DNA from: Roseiarcus sp035606915
Lineage (GTDB): Bacteria; Pseudomonadota; Alphaproteobacteria; Rhizobiales; Beijerinckiaceae
Direction: 5' to 3'
DNA length: 64,000 bases
Assembly: GCA_035606915.1 (NCBI GenBank)
Contig: DATNDU010000031.1
Coordinates: 19,668-83,667 of the forward strand
Position numbers and translations under genes: made by a program. The notes beneath the pieces were generated by a model. The model saw nothing but the letters and a program-made list of their open reading frames with translations, had not been told where the DNA came from and made no database searches. Each line of letters begins with the position of its first letter. Within the stretch, counting starts at the first letter, position 1. Shown in pieces: positions 1-8,475 of the stretch.

Positions 1-20
1 CATGGCGAAATTCCTTCTTG
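1..20 (-). promoter_or_regulatory. Start codon and ribosome binding site of a gene leaving the window
   Basis: On the minus strand an ATG occupies positions 3-1, preceded by AAGGA at about 9 bases, which is a well-spaced Shine-Dalgarno sequence. The coding region lies outside the window, so no product can be named. The roughly 170 bases up to the CGNR gene would then be a divergent promoter region. Confidence 0.4.
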
Positions 21-172
21 CGAGACTAACCGAGGCGAGCGCGGCTCCCGTCGTAACTGGTCAAACCGCATCAATAGGGTTACTATCGGTGCGTGGGTTA
101 GAAGGGTTATGACGAAACCATGATCACGAACGAGTGTTGGCCGACATCCGGCGGCCGCGGAACCGCAGCGCG

Positions 173-790
173 ATGACGCGATATCTCCCGGCGATCTTCG
201 TCGGCGACGCGCCGGCGCTGGACTTCCTCAATTCGATCGCCACGCCGGCCGACGCGCCCGTCGACTGGATCGGCGACGGGGAGGGTCTGTTGCGCTGGCT
301 GGCGCAAGCGCGGCTGGCGCCCGACGCCACGCTGGAGACCATCCGGGCGCAGGCGCCGCCCGGCGAACTCGACCGGGTGGCGGATCAGGCGAGAGCCTTG
401 CGCGAATGGTTCCGAGGTTTTGTGCGCGCGCGCATGGGGGCGCCCCTGACGGAACAGGCGCTGCCGGATTTAGAGCCGCTCAATCTGCTGCTCAGCCGCG
501 AGGAATATTATCGCCGGATCGCGTCATCGCCCGACGGACCGCCGCTGCGGCTTGAGACGATCCGCCGCTGGCGCCGCCCCGAGGCGCTGCTGTCGCCGAT
601 CGCCGAGGCGCTGGCGCAATTCGTCTGCACAGAGGATTTCTCGAACGTAAAGGCCTGCGAGGGGCCGGTCTGCACACTTCTGTTCGCCGATCACACGCGC
701 GGCCATCGGCGGCGCTGGTGCAGCATGGCGCTCTGCGGCAACCGCGCCAAGCAGGCGGCGCATCGCCAGCGGCTACGGGAGCCCGGCTGA
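173..790 (+). CDS. CGNR zinc-finger / ABATE-domain protein
   Basis: This 205-residue protein belongs to the ABATE/CGNR family of putative DNA-binding stress or antibiotic-response regulators. The N-terminal part contains the typical LDFLNS motif near residue 15. The C-terminus carries the CGNR zinc finger: a C-x4-C pair followed by HRRRWCSMALCGNRAK, where the last Cys pair completes the metal site. An upstream GTG at 134 is possible, but the ATG at 173 places the conserved FVGDAPALDF segment at the usual distance from the start. It converges on the acyl-CoA ligase with one base between stop codons. The target is unknown. Confidence 0.85.
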   Translation: MTRYLPAIFVGDAPALDFLNSIATPADAPVDWIGDGEGLLRWLAQARLAPDATLETIRAQAPPGELDRVADQARALREWFRGFVRARMGAPLTEQALPDLEPLNLLLSREEYYRRIASSPDGPPLRLETIRRWRRPEALLSPIAEALAQFVCTEDFSNVKACEGPVCTLLFADHTRGHRRRWCSMALCGNRAKQAAHRQRLREPG

Positions 791-791
791 T

Positions 792-2357
792 TCAGCCGAC
801 GTTGCGGCCCTTGCCTTCCCAGTAGGGGGCGCGCAGCACGTGCTTCAACAGCTTGCCGGCGGCCGAGATCGGCAGGGCGTCGCGGAACTCGACGCTGACC
901 GGGCATTTGTAGCTGGCGATGAAACCGCGACAATGCTCGCGCAGCGCCTCGATGTCGGTCTCGGCGCCGGCGCGCAGCACGACGACGGCATGCACCTGCT
1001 CGCCCCAGCGCTCGCTGGGAACGCCGATGACCGCGCAACTGGCGATGGCGGGATGGCGCGCCAGCGCGTTCTCGACCTCGGCGGAATAGACGTTCTCGCC
1101 GCCGGAGACGATCATGTCCTTCAGGCGGTCGACGATGAACAGGTAGCCGTCCTCGTCGACGAAGCCCATGTCGCCGGAGCGCAGCCAGCCGTCGCGGAAG
1201 GCGTCGCGCGTCTCCTTGTCGCGGTTCCAGTAGCCCTGCATGACGCCGACGCCGCGCGCCACGATCTCGCCGACGGTTCGTGGCGGGACTTCGACGCCGT
1301 CGGGGTCGGCGATGCGCATGTCGATGCCCCACATCGGCCGCCCCGCCGAGCGCAGGCGGGCGCGGTCGCGGGGGTCGGCGGAGCGATGGCATGGCGCCGG
1401 CAGCAGGGTGTAGGGGCCGCCGGTCTCGGTCATGCCGTAGCCTTGATGGAACGCCGCCTTCGGCAGCGCTTCCAGCAGCCGATTGAGCAGGCTCTCGTTG
1501 ATCGGCGAAGCGCCGTAGATAATCTTGCGCAGGCTGGTCGTGTCGTAGGCGGCGAAGTCCGGATGCTCGATCAGGCGTTGAAGCATGGTCGGCACCATCA
1601 GCGTGAACGTCGCGCCCTCGCGCGCGATCGCCTCCAACACCTTGGCGGGATCGAAGGCCTCGACGAACACGGTCTTGCAACCGCGCACCAGCGCGCGGAT
1701 GACGATGCACATGCCCGCCTGATGGAACATCGGCGCGACCGCCAGGATGACCTCATCGGCATCGTAGTTGACGTCGAGCAGATTGCAGAGGGCGTTGCCG
1801 GCGAGCGCGTTGTGGCTCAGCATGACGCCTTTGGGAAAGCCGGTGGTGCCGCCGGTGTAGAACACGCCCGCGAGATCCTCGCCGCCGCGGCGCGCGTCCG
1901 GGGCGGGCGTCGCCTCCCGCATCAGCCGGCCGGCGTGCAGCGTCCCTTCCGGCGCCTCGCCGTCGCCGAGATAGAGGATGGCGCCGAGCGAGCGGCTGCG
2001 GGCGCGAAGCTCCGGCAGCATCGGCGCGAAATGATCGTCGGCGAGCAGGATGCGGGTGTCGCAATCGTCGAGCGAGAAGGCGACCTCGGCCGGGCTCCAG
2101 CGCGTGTTGACGGGATTCAACGCGCCGCCGCCGCCCCAGACGCCGAGCATGTATTCGAGATAGCGGTCGGAGTTGAGCGCCAGCATGGCGACGCGATCGT
2201 TGGCCGCCATGCCAACGCCGTGCAGCACTGAGGCGAGGCGGCCGGAGCGATCCGCGAGCTCGCGCCAGGTCTGGCGGCGCTCGCCGAACACCGTCGCCTC
2301 GGCGGCGGCCGCGCTGCGCAGCTGACGATGCAAGCCCTCGGTGAGCTGAAGGTCCAT
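792..2357 (-). CDS. Acyl-CoA synthetase (AMP-forming)
   Basis: This 521-residue ANL-superfamily enzyme activates a carboxylic acid to its CoA thioester through an acyl-adenylate. The P-loop YTGGTTGFPKG is at about 168-177, the GYGMTETGG adenine-binding motif near 310, the SGDMGFVDEDGY hinge region near 400, and the catalytic Lys sits in SAAGKLLK close to the C-terminus. Length is normal for medium/long-chain or aromatic acyl ligases, and the substrate cannot be read from sequence. It is divergent from a TetR gene, and a palindromic operator core lies about 55-65 bases upstream of its ATG. It probably carries out the CoA-activation step of the neighbouring catabolic cluster. Confidence 0.92.
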   Translation of the reverse strand: MDLQLTEGLHRQLRSAAAAEATVFGERRQTWRELADRSGRLASVLHGVGMAANDRVAMLALNSDRYLEYMLGVWGGGGALNPVNTRWSPAEVAFSLDDCDTRILLADDHFAPMLPELRARSRSLGAILYLGDGEAPEGTLHAGRLMREATPAPDARRGGEDLAGVFYTGGTTGFPKGVMLSHNALAGNALCNLLDVNYDADEVILAVAPMFHQAGMCIVIRALVRGCKTVFVEAFDPAKVLEAIAREGATFTLMVPTMLQRLIEHPDFAAYDTTSLRKIIYGASPINESLLNRLLEALPKAAFHQGYGMTETGGPYTLLPAPCHRSADPRDRARLRSAGRPMWGIDMRIADPDGVEVPPRTVGEIVARGVGVMQGYWNRDKETRDAFRDGWLRSGDMGFVDEDGYLFIVDRLKDMIVSGGENVYSAEVENALARHPAIASCAVIGVPSERWGEQVHAVVVLRAGAETDIEALREHCRGFIASYKCPVSVEFRDALPISAAGKLLKHVLRAPYWEGKGRNVG

Positions 2358-2410
2358 TTCGTCCTCCCTGGAGCCGGCGCATCGCCTAGCTCGACGCCGT
2401 GATATAAAAT

Positions 2411-2422
2411 CCGACGGGTCGG
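2411..2422. promoter_or_regulatory. Palindromic operator, site A
   Basis: The core CCGACGGGTCGG (arms CCGAC/GTCGG) is flanked by A/T-rich sequence on both sides and lies between the acyl-CoA ligase and the divergent TetR gene. The identical 12-mer recurs at 14941 and close variants occur at 5124, 13681 and 5851. This is a likely TetR-family operator. Confidence 0.65.
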
Positions 2423-2601
2423 TTTATTATTGCGCGATTATGCGATAGGTCAAGCAGGGCGGGCGTCGTTGATGAAAGATTTCGCCGCCCCGGCGCCCTT
2501 GAGCCGACCCCGGGCGTAATCGCATAAGGGGCGGCGGGTGATTCGGCCGGTTGCGGTCGTGCCGGGGATCGCCGGTTGAGCAAAGGAGCGCGCGTGCGCC
2601 G

Positions 2602-3264
2602 ATGGCGAGAACCCAGTCGAAGTCTTATCCCGAGATCCGCGACGGCATCCTCAAGTCGGCGGCGCGGCTGTTCGCCGCCAAGGGCTACCCCAACACCTCG
2701 ATCGTCGACCTCGCCGAGGCCTGCAATTCCTCGCGCGGCGCGCTCTATCATTATTTCGAATCGAAGGAGCAGATACTGCTCGCCATTCTTGAAACCCATC
2801 TTGAGACCGTGCTCGGCGAGCTCAGCGCGATCGCCTCGCGGCGAGCCGACGCGCTCGACAACCTGCGTGCCCTGGTGCGCCGCCTTATGCTGCTGAACTC
2901 GCAAAACCAGGCCGAACAGATCACGCTCTTGAACGAGGCCAATCAGCTCGACGAGGCCGCCCGCGCGCGCATCGCCGGCAAGCAGCGCGAGATCGTCGAC
3001 CTCTTCGTCGCCGCGCTGTCGCGGCTCGATGCGCAGCAACGCATGACGCCGGCGCGGCGCAAGGCCTATGGCATGATGCTGCTCGGCGCGCTCAACTATA
3101 CCTACGCGTGGTATGATCCCCAAGGCGCGGTGACGCCCGAGGCCTATGCCGACATGACGCTCGACGCTTTCGTCGGCGGCTTCGTCAACCCGCAGGCCCA
3201 GCAGGCCCAGGCCCAAGCGCCGGCGAAGACGGCGCGCCGTCAGACAAGGAAGGAGATCGTGTAG
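2602..3264 (+). CDS. TetR/AcrR family transcriptional regulator
   Basis: This is a 220-residue repressor-type regulator. The N-terminal TetR HTH runs from about 8 to 55 (ILKSAARLFAAKGYPNTSI, then SRGALYHYFESKEQIL, the recognition-helix signature). The C-terminal ligand domain is of the TetR_C type seen next to acyl-CoA ligase and acyl-CoA dehydrogenase genes. ATG 2602 is preferred over upstream TTG/GTG starts because the conserved HTH follows directly. It is divergent from the acyl-CoA ligase with site A between them. Its last 25 bases overlap the convergent oxygenase small-subunit gene. The effector is probably an acyl-CoA or the pathway substrate (inference). Confidence 0.9.
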   Translation: MARTQSKSYPEIRDGILKSAARLFAAKGYPNTSIVDLAEACNSSRGALYHYFESKEQILLAILETHLETVLGELSAIASRRADALDNLRALVRRLMLLNSQNQAEQITLLNEANQLDEAARARIAGKQREIVDLFVAALSRLDAQQRMTPARRKAYGMMLLGALNYTYAWYDPQGAVTPEAYADMTLDAFVGGFVNPQAQQAQAQAPAKTARRQTRKEIV

Positions 3265-3785
3265 ATCGCCTTATTGTTGTTGACGAGCGCCACTTTCTTG
3301 TAGGCCATTTTCAGCTCGCCGCCGATCCGGCGCAGCCGGTAGAGGCAACGCGCCGCCCACATCGTGTCGCCGCGCAGGTTGGTCTCGAAGATCTGGGCAT
3401 TGCAGGCGACGGCGATGTCGGCGCTGGCGGATTGCAGAAGCTCGATATTGCCGATGATGCGGGCGAGCTGCGAGGGCGGCGCCTGCGAATGGCGGCGGCC
3501 GGTCTTCAATTGGCGGATGCGCAGCGCGATGCGCGAGCGGTTGTCGTAGATCAGCGACATTTCGCGCTCGGGATCGGTGTCCTGGCCATTGGCGGGCGCC
3601 CAATAGAGGCCGTCGTCGGTCCACAGCGCCTCCCAGGCGTCGTATTCATGGGTGTCCTGAAGCCGCGCCTCGCGATAGAGAAACTGCGCGACCTCGTGAT
3701 AAAGCTCGTGGCCGAACGCCGCCACTTCGGCCGAGCCTCGGCCCGTCCATTGCTTGAGAATGTCGGGCTCGCTCGAAGCGTTCAT
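3240..3785 (-). CDS. Aromatic-ring-hydroxylating dioxygenase, small (beta) subunit
   Basis: This 181-residue protein has the NTF2/SnoaL-like fold of ring-hydroxylating dioxygenase beta subunits. It shows the family pattern FLYREARLQDTHEYDAWEAL near 37-56 and the central LRIRQLKTGRRHSQAPPSQ segment. The beta subunit is structural and holds the alpha3beta3 hexamer together. Its start lies one base after the alpha-subunit stop, so the two are coupled. No reductase or ferredoxin gene is adjacent; electron donors must come from elsewhere, possibly the MOSC-ferredoxin reductase fusion at 29 kb (speculative). Confidence 0.88.
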   Translation of the reverse strand: MNASSEPDILKQWTGRGSAEVAAFGHELYHEVAQFLYREARLQDTHEYDAWEALWTDDGLYWAPANGQDTDPEREMSLIYDNRSRIALRIRQLKTGRRHSQAPPSQLARIIGNIELLQSASADIAVACNAQIFETNLRGDTMWAARCLYRLRRIGGELKMAYKKVALVNNNKAIYTISFLV

Positions 3786-3786
3786 G

Positions 3787-5043
3787 TCAGCGCGTCTCCA
3801 TCAGCGAGCGGTAGTGGCGCCAGATTTCGCGCGACGGCATATCGTCGGTCGAATGGCCGATCAGATAACCGTCCTCGTCGCGCCGCTCTCTGTGCTCGCC
3901 ACGCTTGAGGTACAGATATTCCGGCGCCCTGATCTCAAGCCCGCGCTGATTGCGCTCATACATCTCGGTGTCGTCGGCGAGCAGGAAGCCGGCTGGTCCC
4001 ACCGAGCCCATCGTCTGCTGACGGAAGCGGCGGTTGATCTCGGGCGAATCCTTGAACTGGATCGCCGTGACGTGCTGGATCGATTCGTTCACCGAGACCG
4101 GCTGGATGACGAAGATCTGAATCTCGGCGATGAACAGATTGGGGAAGATCATGACATGCGGCATGCCGTCGATCATGATCTGGCGGGCTCGCTGATCGCC
4201 ATAAGCGGCGTTCATCGCCGCGACATAGCCCGGCAGCCTCTCGGCCGTGGCGCCGAACCAGCTCATCGGCTGGTTGCGGCGGCGGAACTCCGGCCGTGGG
4301 TCGATCTCGGTGTGGCCATTGCCGAAACTGCGGCTGATGGCGATAGCCTCGCCGCCGTAGAGCGAGCCGATGGCGCTGTCGGAGACCGAGAAGATCGAGG
4401 AATGCACGAAGCCCGGATGATAGCCGTCGCATTCGTTTTCGAGAATGAACTTCCAGTTCGCTTTGGTGCGGTGATGCAGGAAGCCGGCGCAGAGATCGAG
4501 TTCGCCGCTCGGAGCGTTCTCGCAGGCCTGATCGAGCGTGCGGATGGCGCCGCCCAGATGCTCGATCAGCGTCGGCCCGTCGGGCGCCATCGAGGCGAAG
4601 ACGAAGCCGCGATAGCTCGCCACCCGCGGCGGCTTAGCGAGGCCGAGCTTCGTCTTGTCGGCGCCGTCGTAGCCGTCCGGGAAGGCGTAGTTCATCAGCG
4701 CGCCATCGTTGGCGAAAGTCCAGGAATGGTAGGGGCAGGTGAACGAGGCGCGATTGCCTTTTTCTTGCGCGCACACCGCATTGCCGCGATGCGGACAGCG
4801 ATTGAGCAGGAGATCGATGGCGCCGTGGCGGTTGCGCACCATCAGCACCGGCATCGGCCCGATCGACTTGGCGACAAAATCGTTGAGCCTTGGAACTTCG
4901 CTCTCGTGGCCGACATAGACCCAGGTCGCAAACCAGATGCGTTCGATTTCTTGGCCGTAGATCGCCTCGTCGCGATAGAGCGATCCATGCACCAGGCCGG
5001 GTTGGATGAGCTGGTCCCAGCGGCTGCGTTCGCTACTCTCCAT
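3787..5043 (-). CDS. Rieske-type aromatic-ring-hydroxylating oxygenase, large (alpha) subunit
   Basis: This 418-residue catalytic subunit has a Rieske [2Fe-2S] cluster ligated by C83-x-H85 and C103-x2-H106 (RCPHRG...TCPYHSW). The mononuclear iron site lies in ECDGYHPGFVH, with H209 and H214 as ligands and D206 as the bridging acidic residue that passes electrons between subunits. All key residues are present, so it should be active. The class is that of benzoate, anthranilate and p-cumate type oxygenases, but the substrate cannot be assigned. It is the first gene of an alpha-beta pair, with operator site B 81-92 bases upstream of the ATG. Confidence 0.93.
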   Translation of the reverse strand: MESSERSRWDQLIQPGLVHGSLYRDEAIYGQEIERIWFATWVYVGHESEVPRLNDFVAKSIGPMPVLMVRNRHGAIDLLLNRCPHRGNAVCAQEKGNRASFTCPYHSWTFANDGALMNYAFPDGYDGADKTKLGLAKPPRVASYRGFVFASMAPDGPTLIEHLGGAIRTLDQACENAPSGELDLCAGFLHHRTKANWKFILENECDGYHPGFVHSSIFSVSDSAIGSLYGGEAIAISRSFGNGHTEIDPRPEFRRRNQPMSWFGATAERLPGYVAAMNAAYGDQRARQIMIDGMPHVMIFPNLFIAEIQIFVIQPVSVNESIQHVTAIQFKDSPEINRRFRQQTMGSVGPAGFLLADDTEMYERNQRGLEIRAPEYLYLKRGEHRERRDEDGYLIGHSTDDMPSREIWRHYRSLMETR

Positions 5044-5123
5044 CCCCGCCTCTCTCTATCCGCGTCTCTCCTGCCGGCGGGACAGTCTGCGGCCGCCGCC
5101 GTTGCGAGCCGTCCTTTATAAAA

Positions 5124-5135
5124 CCGGACGGTCGG
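5124..5135. promoter_or_regulatory. Palindromic operator, site B
   Basis: The core CCGGACGGTCGG differs from site A at two positions. It is bracketed by the outer arms TTTATA and TATAAA, and lies upstream of the Rieske alpha subunit and just after the 3' end of the second TetR gene. Confidence 0.6.
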
Positions 5136-5160
5136 TCTATAAATGGAGTCCCGATGGCTG

Positions 5161-5790
5161 TCAATCGCGGCTGAGCGGCTTCAGCCGGTCGCGCGGCTGC
5201 GGCTTCTCGGCCAGGAAGCCGCTAAGAAACAGCCGCGAAATGCGCTCGCACAGTTGCTGCGGCTTGATCTTGCCCGACGGCTTGTACCAGAGGTCGGTCC
5301 AGTTCAGCATGCCCACCAGCAGCATCGTATAGGGCGCATAGACCTCGTCCGGCAGCCCCGGCGTCATCTCGCGCAACAGCGCCCCGAGCCGGTCGGCGAC
5401 CTGACGCTCAAGCTTGAGGATCGGCGCCTGTTTCTCCGCCGGCAGGAACTTGACGTCGTTCATGGCGCTGACGTGACGCTGGCGCGATTGCGCGGATTTG
5501 GTGACGAACACCTCGACGAAGCGCTGGAAGCGCTGCTCCGGCGCGGCGGTCTCGGCCAAGGCGGTCTCCATCTCGGCGATGAGTTGTTCGAGATGCTCGC
5601 GCAGCAAGGCCAGCAAGAGGTCGTCTTTGGTCGGGAAATAGTGATACAGCATCGACTTGGTGGCGCCGCACAGCCTCGCCACGTCCTGTAGCTTGGCGCT
5701 GGGGAAGCCGACCTTGGCGAACAGCATGGCGGCGCTGTCGAGAATGGCGTGATATTTCGCGTCGTAATCGTCTGCGCGGACCCGCGGCAT
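5161..5790 (-). CDS. TetR/AcrR family transcriptional regulator
   Basis: This 209-residue regulator has an N-terminal HTH (ILDSAAMLFAKVGFPSAKL, then ATKSMLYHYFPTKDDLL) and a C-terminal TetR ligand domain ending in the WTDLWYKPSGKI region typical of acyl-CoA-pathway TetR proteins. ATG 5790 is chosen because upstream codons give only low-complexity basic residues. Site E, a degenerate copy of the shared operator, lies 61 bases upstream, which suggests autoregulation. The 3' end faces the Rieske operon promoter on the same strand. Confidence 0.88.
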   Translation of the reverse strand: MPRVRADDYDAKYHAILDSAAMLFAKVGFPSAKLQDVARLCGATKSMLYHYFPTKDDLLLALLREHLEQLIAEMETALAETAAPEQRFQRFVEVFVTKSAQSRQRHVSAMNDVKFLPAEKQAPILKLERQVADRLGALLREMTPGLPDEVYAPYTMLLVGMLNWTDLWYKPSGKIKPQQLCERISRLFLSGFLAEKPQPRDRLKPLSRD

Positions 5791-5850
5791 GAGGCTTTCC
5801 CGTTTTCGTTCGCCCTGCGGCCGGCGCCGGGGAAGCCGGGTTGACATAAA

Positions 5851-5862
5851 CCGTCCCGTGAG
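5851..5862. promoter_or_regulatory. Palindromic operator, degenerate site E
   Basis: Read on the minus strand the core is CTCACGGGACGG followed by TTTAT. It matches site A (including the TTTAT flank) at all but three core positions. It sits between the second TetR gene and the divergent MBL hydrolase. Confidence 0.45.
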
Positions 5863-5999
5863 TCTCATTATTCGGACGATCGCTGTCGAAGATCAAGGCC
5901 CGCGGCGCGCAGTTGAATTCGACTTCGCCCGCACCGCATTGTTGCGCCCCATGCGCCTGTCGGCGTATCCCGCCGGGGCGCAACAACGGAGCCCAAGCC

Positions 6000-7067
6000 A
6001 TGTCAGACGAGCGTGCCGTGTCGGTCGCGTCGGGGTTGCGGTTCCCGTTTGCCGAGCCGCCGCGCATCGGCGAGGTCGTCGAGGTGCGCCCGGGCCTGTT
6101 GTGGCTGCGGCTGCCGCTTCCCTATCAACTCGATCACGTCAACGTCTATCTCATCGAGGATGGCGACGGCTGGGTGATCGTCGACGCCGGCATTTCGACT
6201 GCGCAGGCGCGGGCGGCCTGGGAGGCTTATTTCGACGGCCCCCTGCGCGGCATGAAAATCGCGAAAATTCTCGTCACCCATTTTCATCCCGATCACATCG
6301 GGCTCGCCGGCTGGCTGTGCGCGCGTTTCCAGGCGCCGTTGCTGACCAGCCTTTCAAGCTACATGAGCTGCCGCGTCATCTCGCTCGATCCGCGCGCCTT
6401 CGAATCCGCGAGCAACCGCAACTTCTACAAGAGTCACGGTATGGATGAGGCGGCGGCGCGCATCGTCAGCACGCAGGGGCACGAATATCTGCGTCAGGTC
6501 GAGCCGCTGCCCGAGACGTACCGCAGGCTGTTGATGGGCGATGCGCTGACGCTGGGCGGGGCGACCTACCGGGTCGTCACCGGCGATGGCCATGTCGCCG
6601 AACAGGTGATGCTGTATTGCGATTCCGCCAAGCTGCTGATCGCCGCCGATCAGGTGCTGGAGCGCATCTCGCCCAATGTCGCGGTCTGGGCGGGCGAGCC
6701 CGACGGCGATCCGCTCGGCCATTATCTGCGCAGCTTGCGGTTGCTGCTCAACGAGCTTCCCGCCGATGTGCTGGTGCTGCCCGGCCACATGCGGCCGTTT
6801 TATGGCTTGCGGCAGCGCTCGCAGGAATTGATCGCCCATCACGAGATGCGCTGCGGCCTCGTCCTCGAGGCCTGCCGCGACGCCGACCGCTCGGTCGCCG
6901 ATCTCGTGCCGCTGCTGTTTCGCCGCGCCTTGGACCCGCATCAGATGGGCTTTGCGTTCGCCGAGACGCTGGCGCACGCCAACCGTTTGGTGCGCCGCGG
7001 CGAGTTGGAGACGGTGGCTGAAGGCGAGCGCATTCTGTTTCGCGTCGCCGATCGCTCAAGCGTCTAG
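6000..7067 (+). CDS. MBL-fold metallo-hydrolase
   Basis: This 355-residue metallo-beta-lactamase-fold hydrolase has the zinc motif THFHPDHIG (HxHxDH) near 95, a GDGHVAEQ segment with the next ligand His near 195, and LVLPGHMRPFYG near 260. Proteins of this type are often thioesterases or glyoxalase II-like enzymes, but the exact reaction is unknown. The start at ATG 6000 follows a GGAG. An upstream in-frame start at 5913 would add a Cys-rich, atypical leader. It is divergent from the second TetR gene and shares its control region. A perfect hairpin follows the stop codon. Confidence 0.88.
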   Translation: MSDERAVSVASGLRFPFAEPPRIGEVVEVRPGLLWLRLPLPYQLDHVNVYLIEDGDGWVIVDAGISTAQARAAWEAYFDGPLRGMKIAKILVTHFHPDHIGLAGWLCARFQAPLLTSLSSYMSCRVISLDPRAFESASNRNFYKSHGMDEAAARIVSTQGHEYLRQVEPLPETYRRLLMGDALTLGGATYRVVTGDGHVAEQVMLYCDSAKLLIAADQVLERISPNVAVWAGEPDGDPLGHYLRSLRLLLNELPADVLVLPGHMRPFYGLRQRSQELIAHHEMRCGLVLEACRDADRSVADLVPLLFRRALDPHQMGFAFAETLAHANRLVRRGELETVAEGERILFRVADRSSV

Positions 7068-7095
7068 CCCGTCGCTATCGCGGAGGCGCCCCTCA

Positions 7096-7124
7096 CCCTC
7101 TCCCCGTGAAGAACGGGGAGAGGG
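7096..7124. terminator. Perfect 12-bp-stem hairpin between convergent genes
   Basis: The arms CCCTCTCCCCGT and ACGGGGAGAGGG pair perfectly around a 5-base GAAGA loop. The hairpin lies between the convergent MBL hydrolase and FAD oxidoreductase genes. No T-tract follows, so it could be a bidirectional stop or mRNA-end structure. Sequences of this kind are also common as dispersed REP-like repeats in alphaproteobacteria. Confidence 0.6.
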
Positions 7125-7173
7125 AAGCGCGGGGCCGCGACGAGCCAGCGATTCCAACGTATCGCGGAATGCG

Positions 7174-8475
7174 TTAGCGCGACGCTTCGAGGCTCGCCAG
7201 CGCTTTGCGCACCGCCTCGCGCGCGGTGAAGGCGCAGGCCTGGGTTCCGCCGTCGCCATAGTCTTTCACGGCGTCGCCGACGTGCCAGAGATTGGCGAGC
7301 GGCGTATCCTGCGGCAGATCGAAGCCGGCGCAGGCGCGCTGCGCCGGCCACTCGCCGCGCATGACCCGCACCGACAGCATTTTCGCGTCAACGAAGCCGG
7401 GGAACAGCGAACGCAGATCGGCGAGCGAGGCCTCGACCTCTGTCTTCTCGTCGAAATCGCCGAGCGCCGGCTTCGGCACGGCGTAGGCGACATATTGGCG
7501 CCAACCTGGCGGGGCGAGTTCGGGACAGGTCGCCGTGAGTTCGCCCATGTTGCACAGCCGCTGCGTGCGGCCGAAGGTCACCAGGCCCGGCGCGTCGATG
7601 AGGCGCTCGCGGGTGGCGAAATTGATGACGATGTTGGCCGATGGCCGCGACTTCGCTTTGACATCCTCGATATAGCCCGCGCCGAACGCCTCGCCGCCGG
7701 GCAGCGCCGCGGTCGCCGCGGGGCCGATGTTGGAGATGACGACGTTGGCGGCGACGCGGGAGACGGCGCCGTCGCGCTCGATGTCCAACGCCGTGATGCG
7801 ATTGCCTTCGCTATGCAGCGCCGTCGCCGTCGCGTTGAGCCAGATGTCGCCGCCGGCGCGCCTGATGCCGTCGCCGAGGTCGTTCCAGATGCCGATCGTG
7901 CCGCGCGGGCAGAAGCCGAAGCGCTTGAACGCGCCCTTGACGGCGAAATAGGTGAGAAAGGCGCGCGCCGGCAATTCGTCGGCGTTGGCGGCGAAGATCG
8001 CCGCGCACAGGTTGCGGAAGATTGCGTGAACGGTGGCGTTCGATGTCGTGTTCGACAGCCATTCAGCGGTTGAAAGCTTCCCCTCCGGCAGATCGCCGGT
8101 GCGCGCGTCGGCGAATTTCGCGCCGATCTTCGCCGCTTGTCTGGTGAAGGCGCCGAGCAGCAGGCCCCAGCCGCCCTTGCCGGCGTTGATGATCTTGCCG
8201 TCGATATAGAACACCGTCGCCGGATTCGGTTCGCGCAGGTCGAGCGGCACGCCGAGCAACTCGAAAGTCTCCTCGAACACACCGCCGCGCTCGATGGCGA
8301 TGGCGCCGATATTGACGATGTGGCCGTCGATCACTTCACTCGACGCGCGGCCGCCGAGCCTTCCCAGGCGCTCGATGATGAGCGTCTTGCGTCCCGCCGC
8401 CGCCAGGCGGGCGGCGGCCGTCATGCCGCCGGCGCCGGCGCCTATCACTACGGCGTCGTATCTATGCGCCTCCAT
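7174..8475 (-). CDS. FAD-dependent oxidoreductase, phytoene-desaturase-like
   Basis: This 433-residue flavoprotein has the N-terminal Rossmann motif VVIGAGAGGMTAAARLA (residues 9-25), then ERLGRLGGRAS typical of the CrtI/amine-oxidase family, and a C-terminal FAD segment LWHVGDAVKDYGDGGTQACA. No carotenoid or squalene genes are nearby, so a redox step on the catabolic substrate (for example desaturation of an alicyclic ring) is more plausible than carotenoid synthesis. Its ATG overlaps the thiolase TGA (TGATG). It is the last gene of the six-gene operon that starts at 13602. Confidence 0.85.
   Translation of the reverse strand: MEAHRYDAVVIGAGAGGMTAAARLAAAGRKTLIIERLGRLGGRASSEVIDGHIVNIGAIAIERGGVFEETFELLGVPLDLREPNPATVFYIDGKIINAGKGGWGLLLGAFTRQAAKIGAKFADARTGDLPEGKLSTAEWLSNTTSNATVHAIFRNLCAAIFAANADELPARAFLTYFAVKGAFKRFGFCPRGTIGIWNDLGDGIRRAGGDIWLNATATALHSEGNRITALDIERDGAVSRVAANVVISNIGPAATAALPGGEAFGAGYIEDVKAKSRPSANIVINFATRERLIDAPGLVTFGRTQRLCNMGELTATCPELAPPGWRQYVAYAVPKPALGDFDEKTEVEASLADLRSLFPGFVDAKMLSVRVMRGEWPAQRACAGFDLPQDTPLANLWHVGDAVKDYGDGGTQACAFTAREAVRKALASLEASR

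Noticed and set aside
840..2231. 463-codon plus-strand ORF opposite the acyl-CoA ligase
   Set aside because: It is a shadow frame of high-GC coding sequence, rich in Ala, Arg, Gly and Asp, with no family features. The minus-strand ligase has all motifs.
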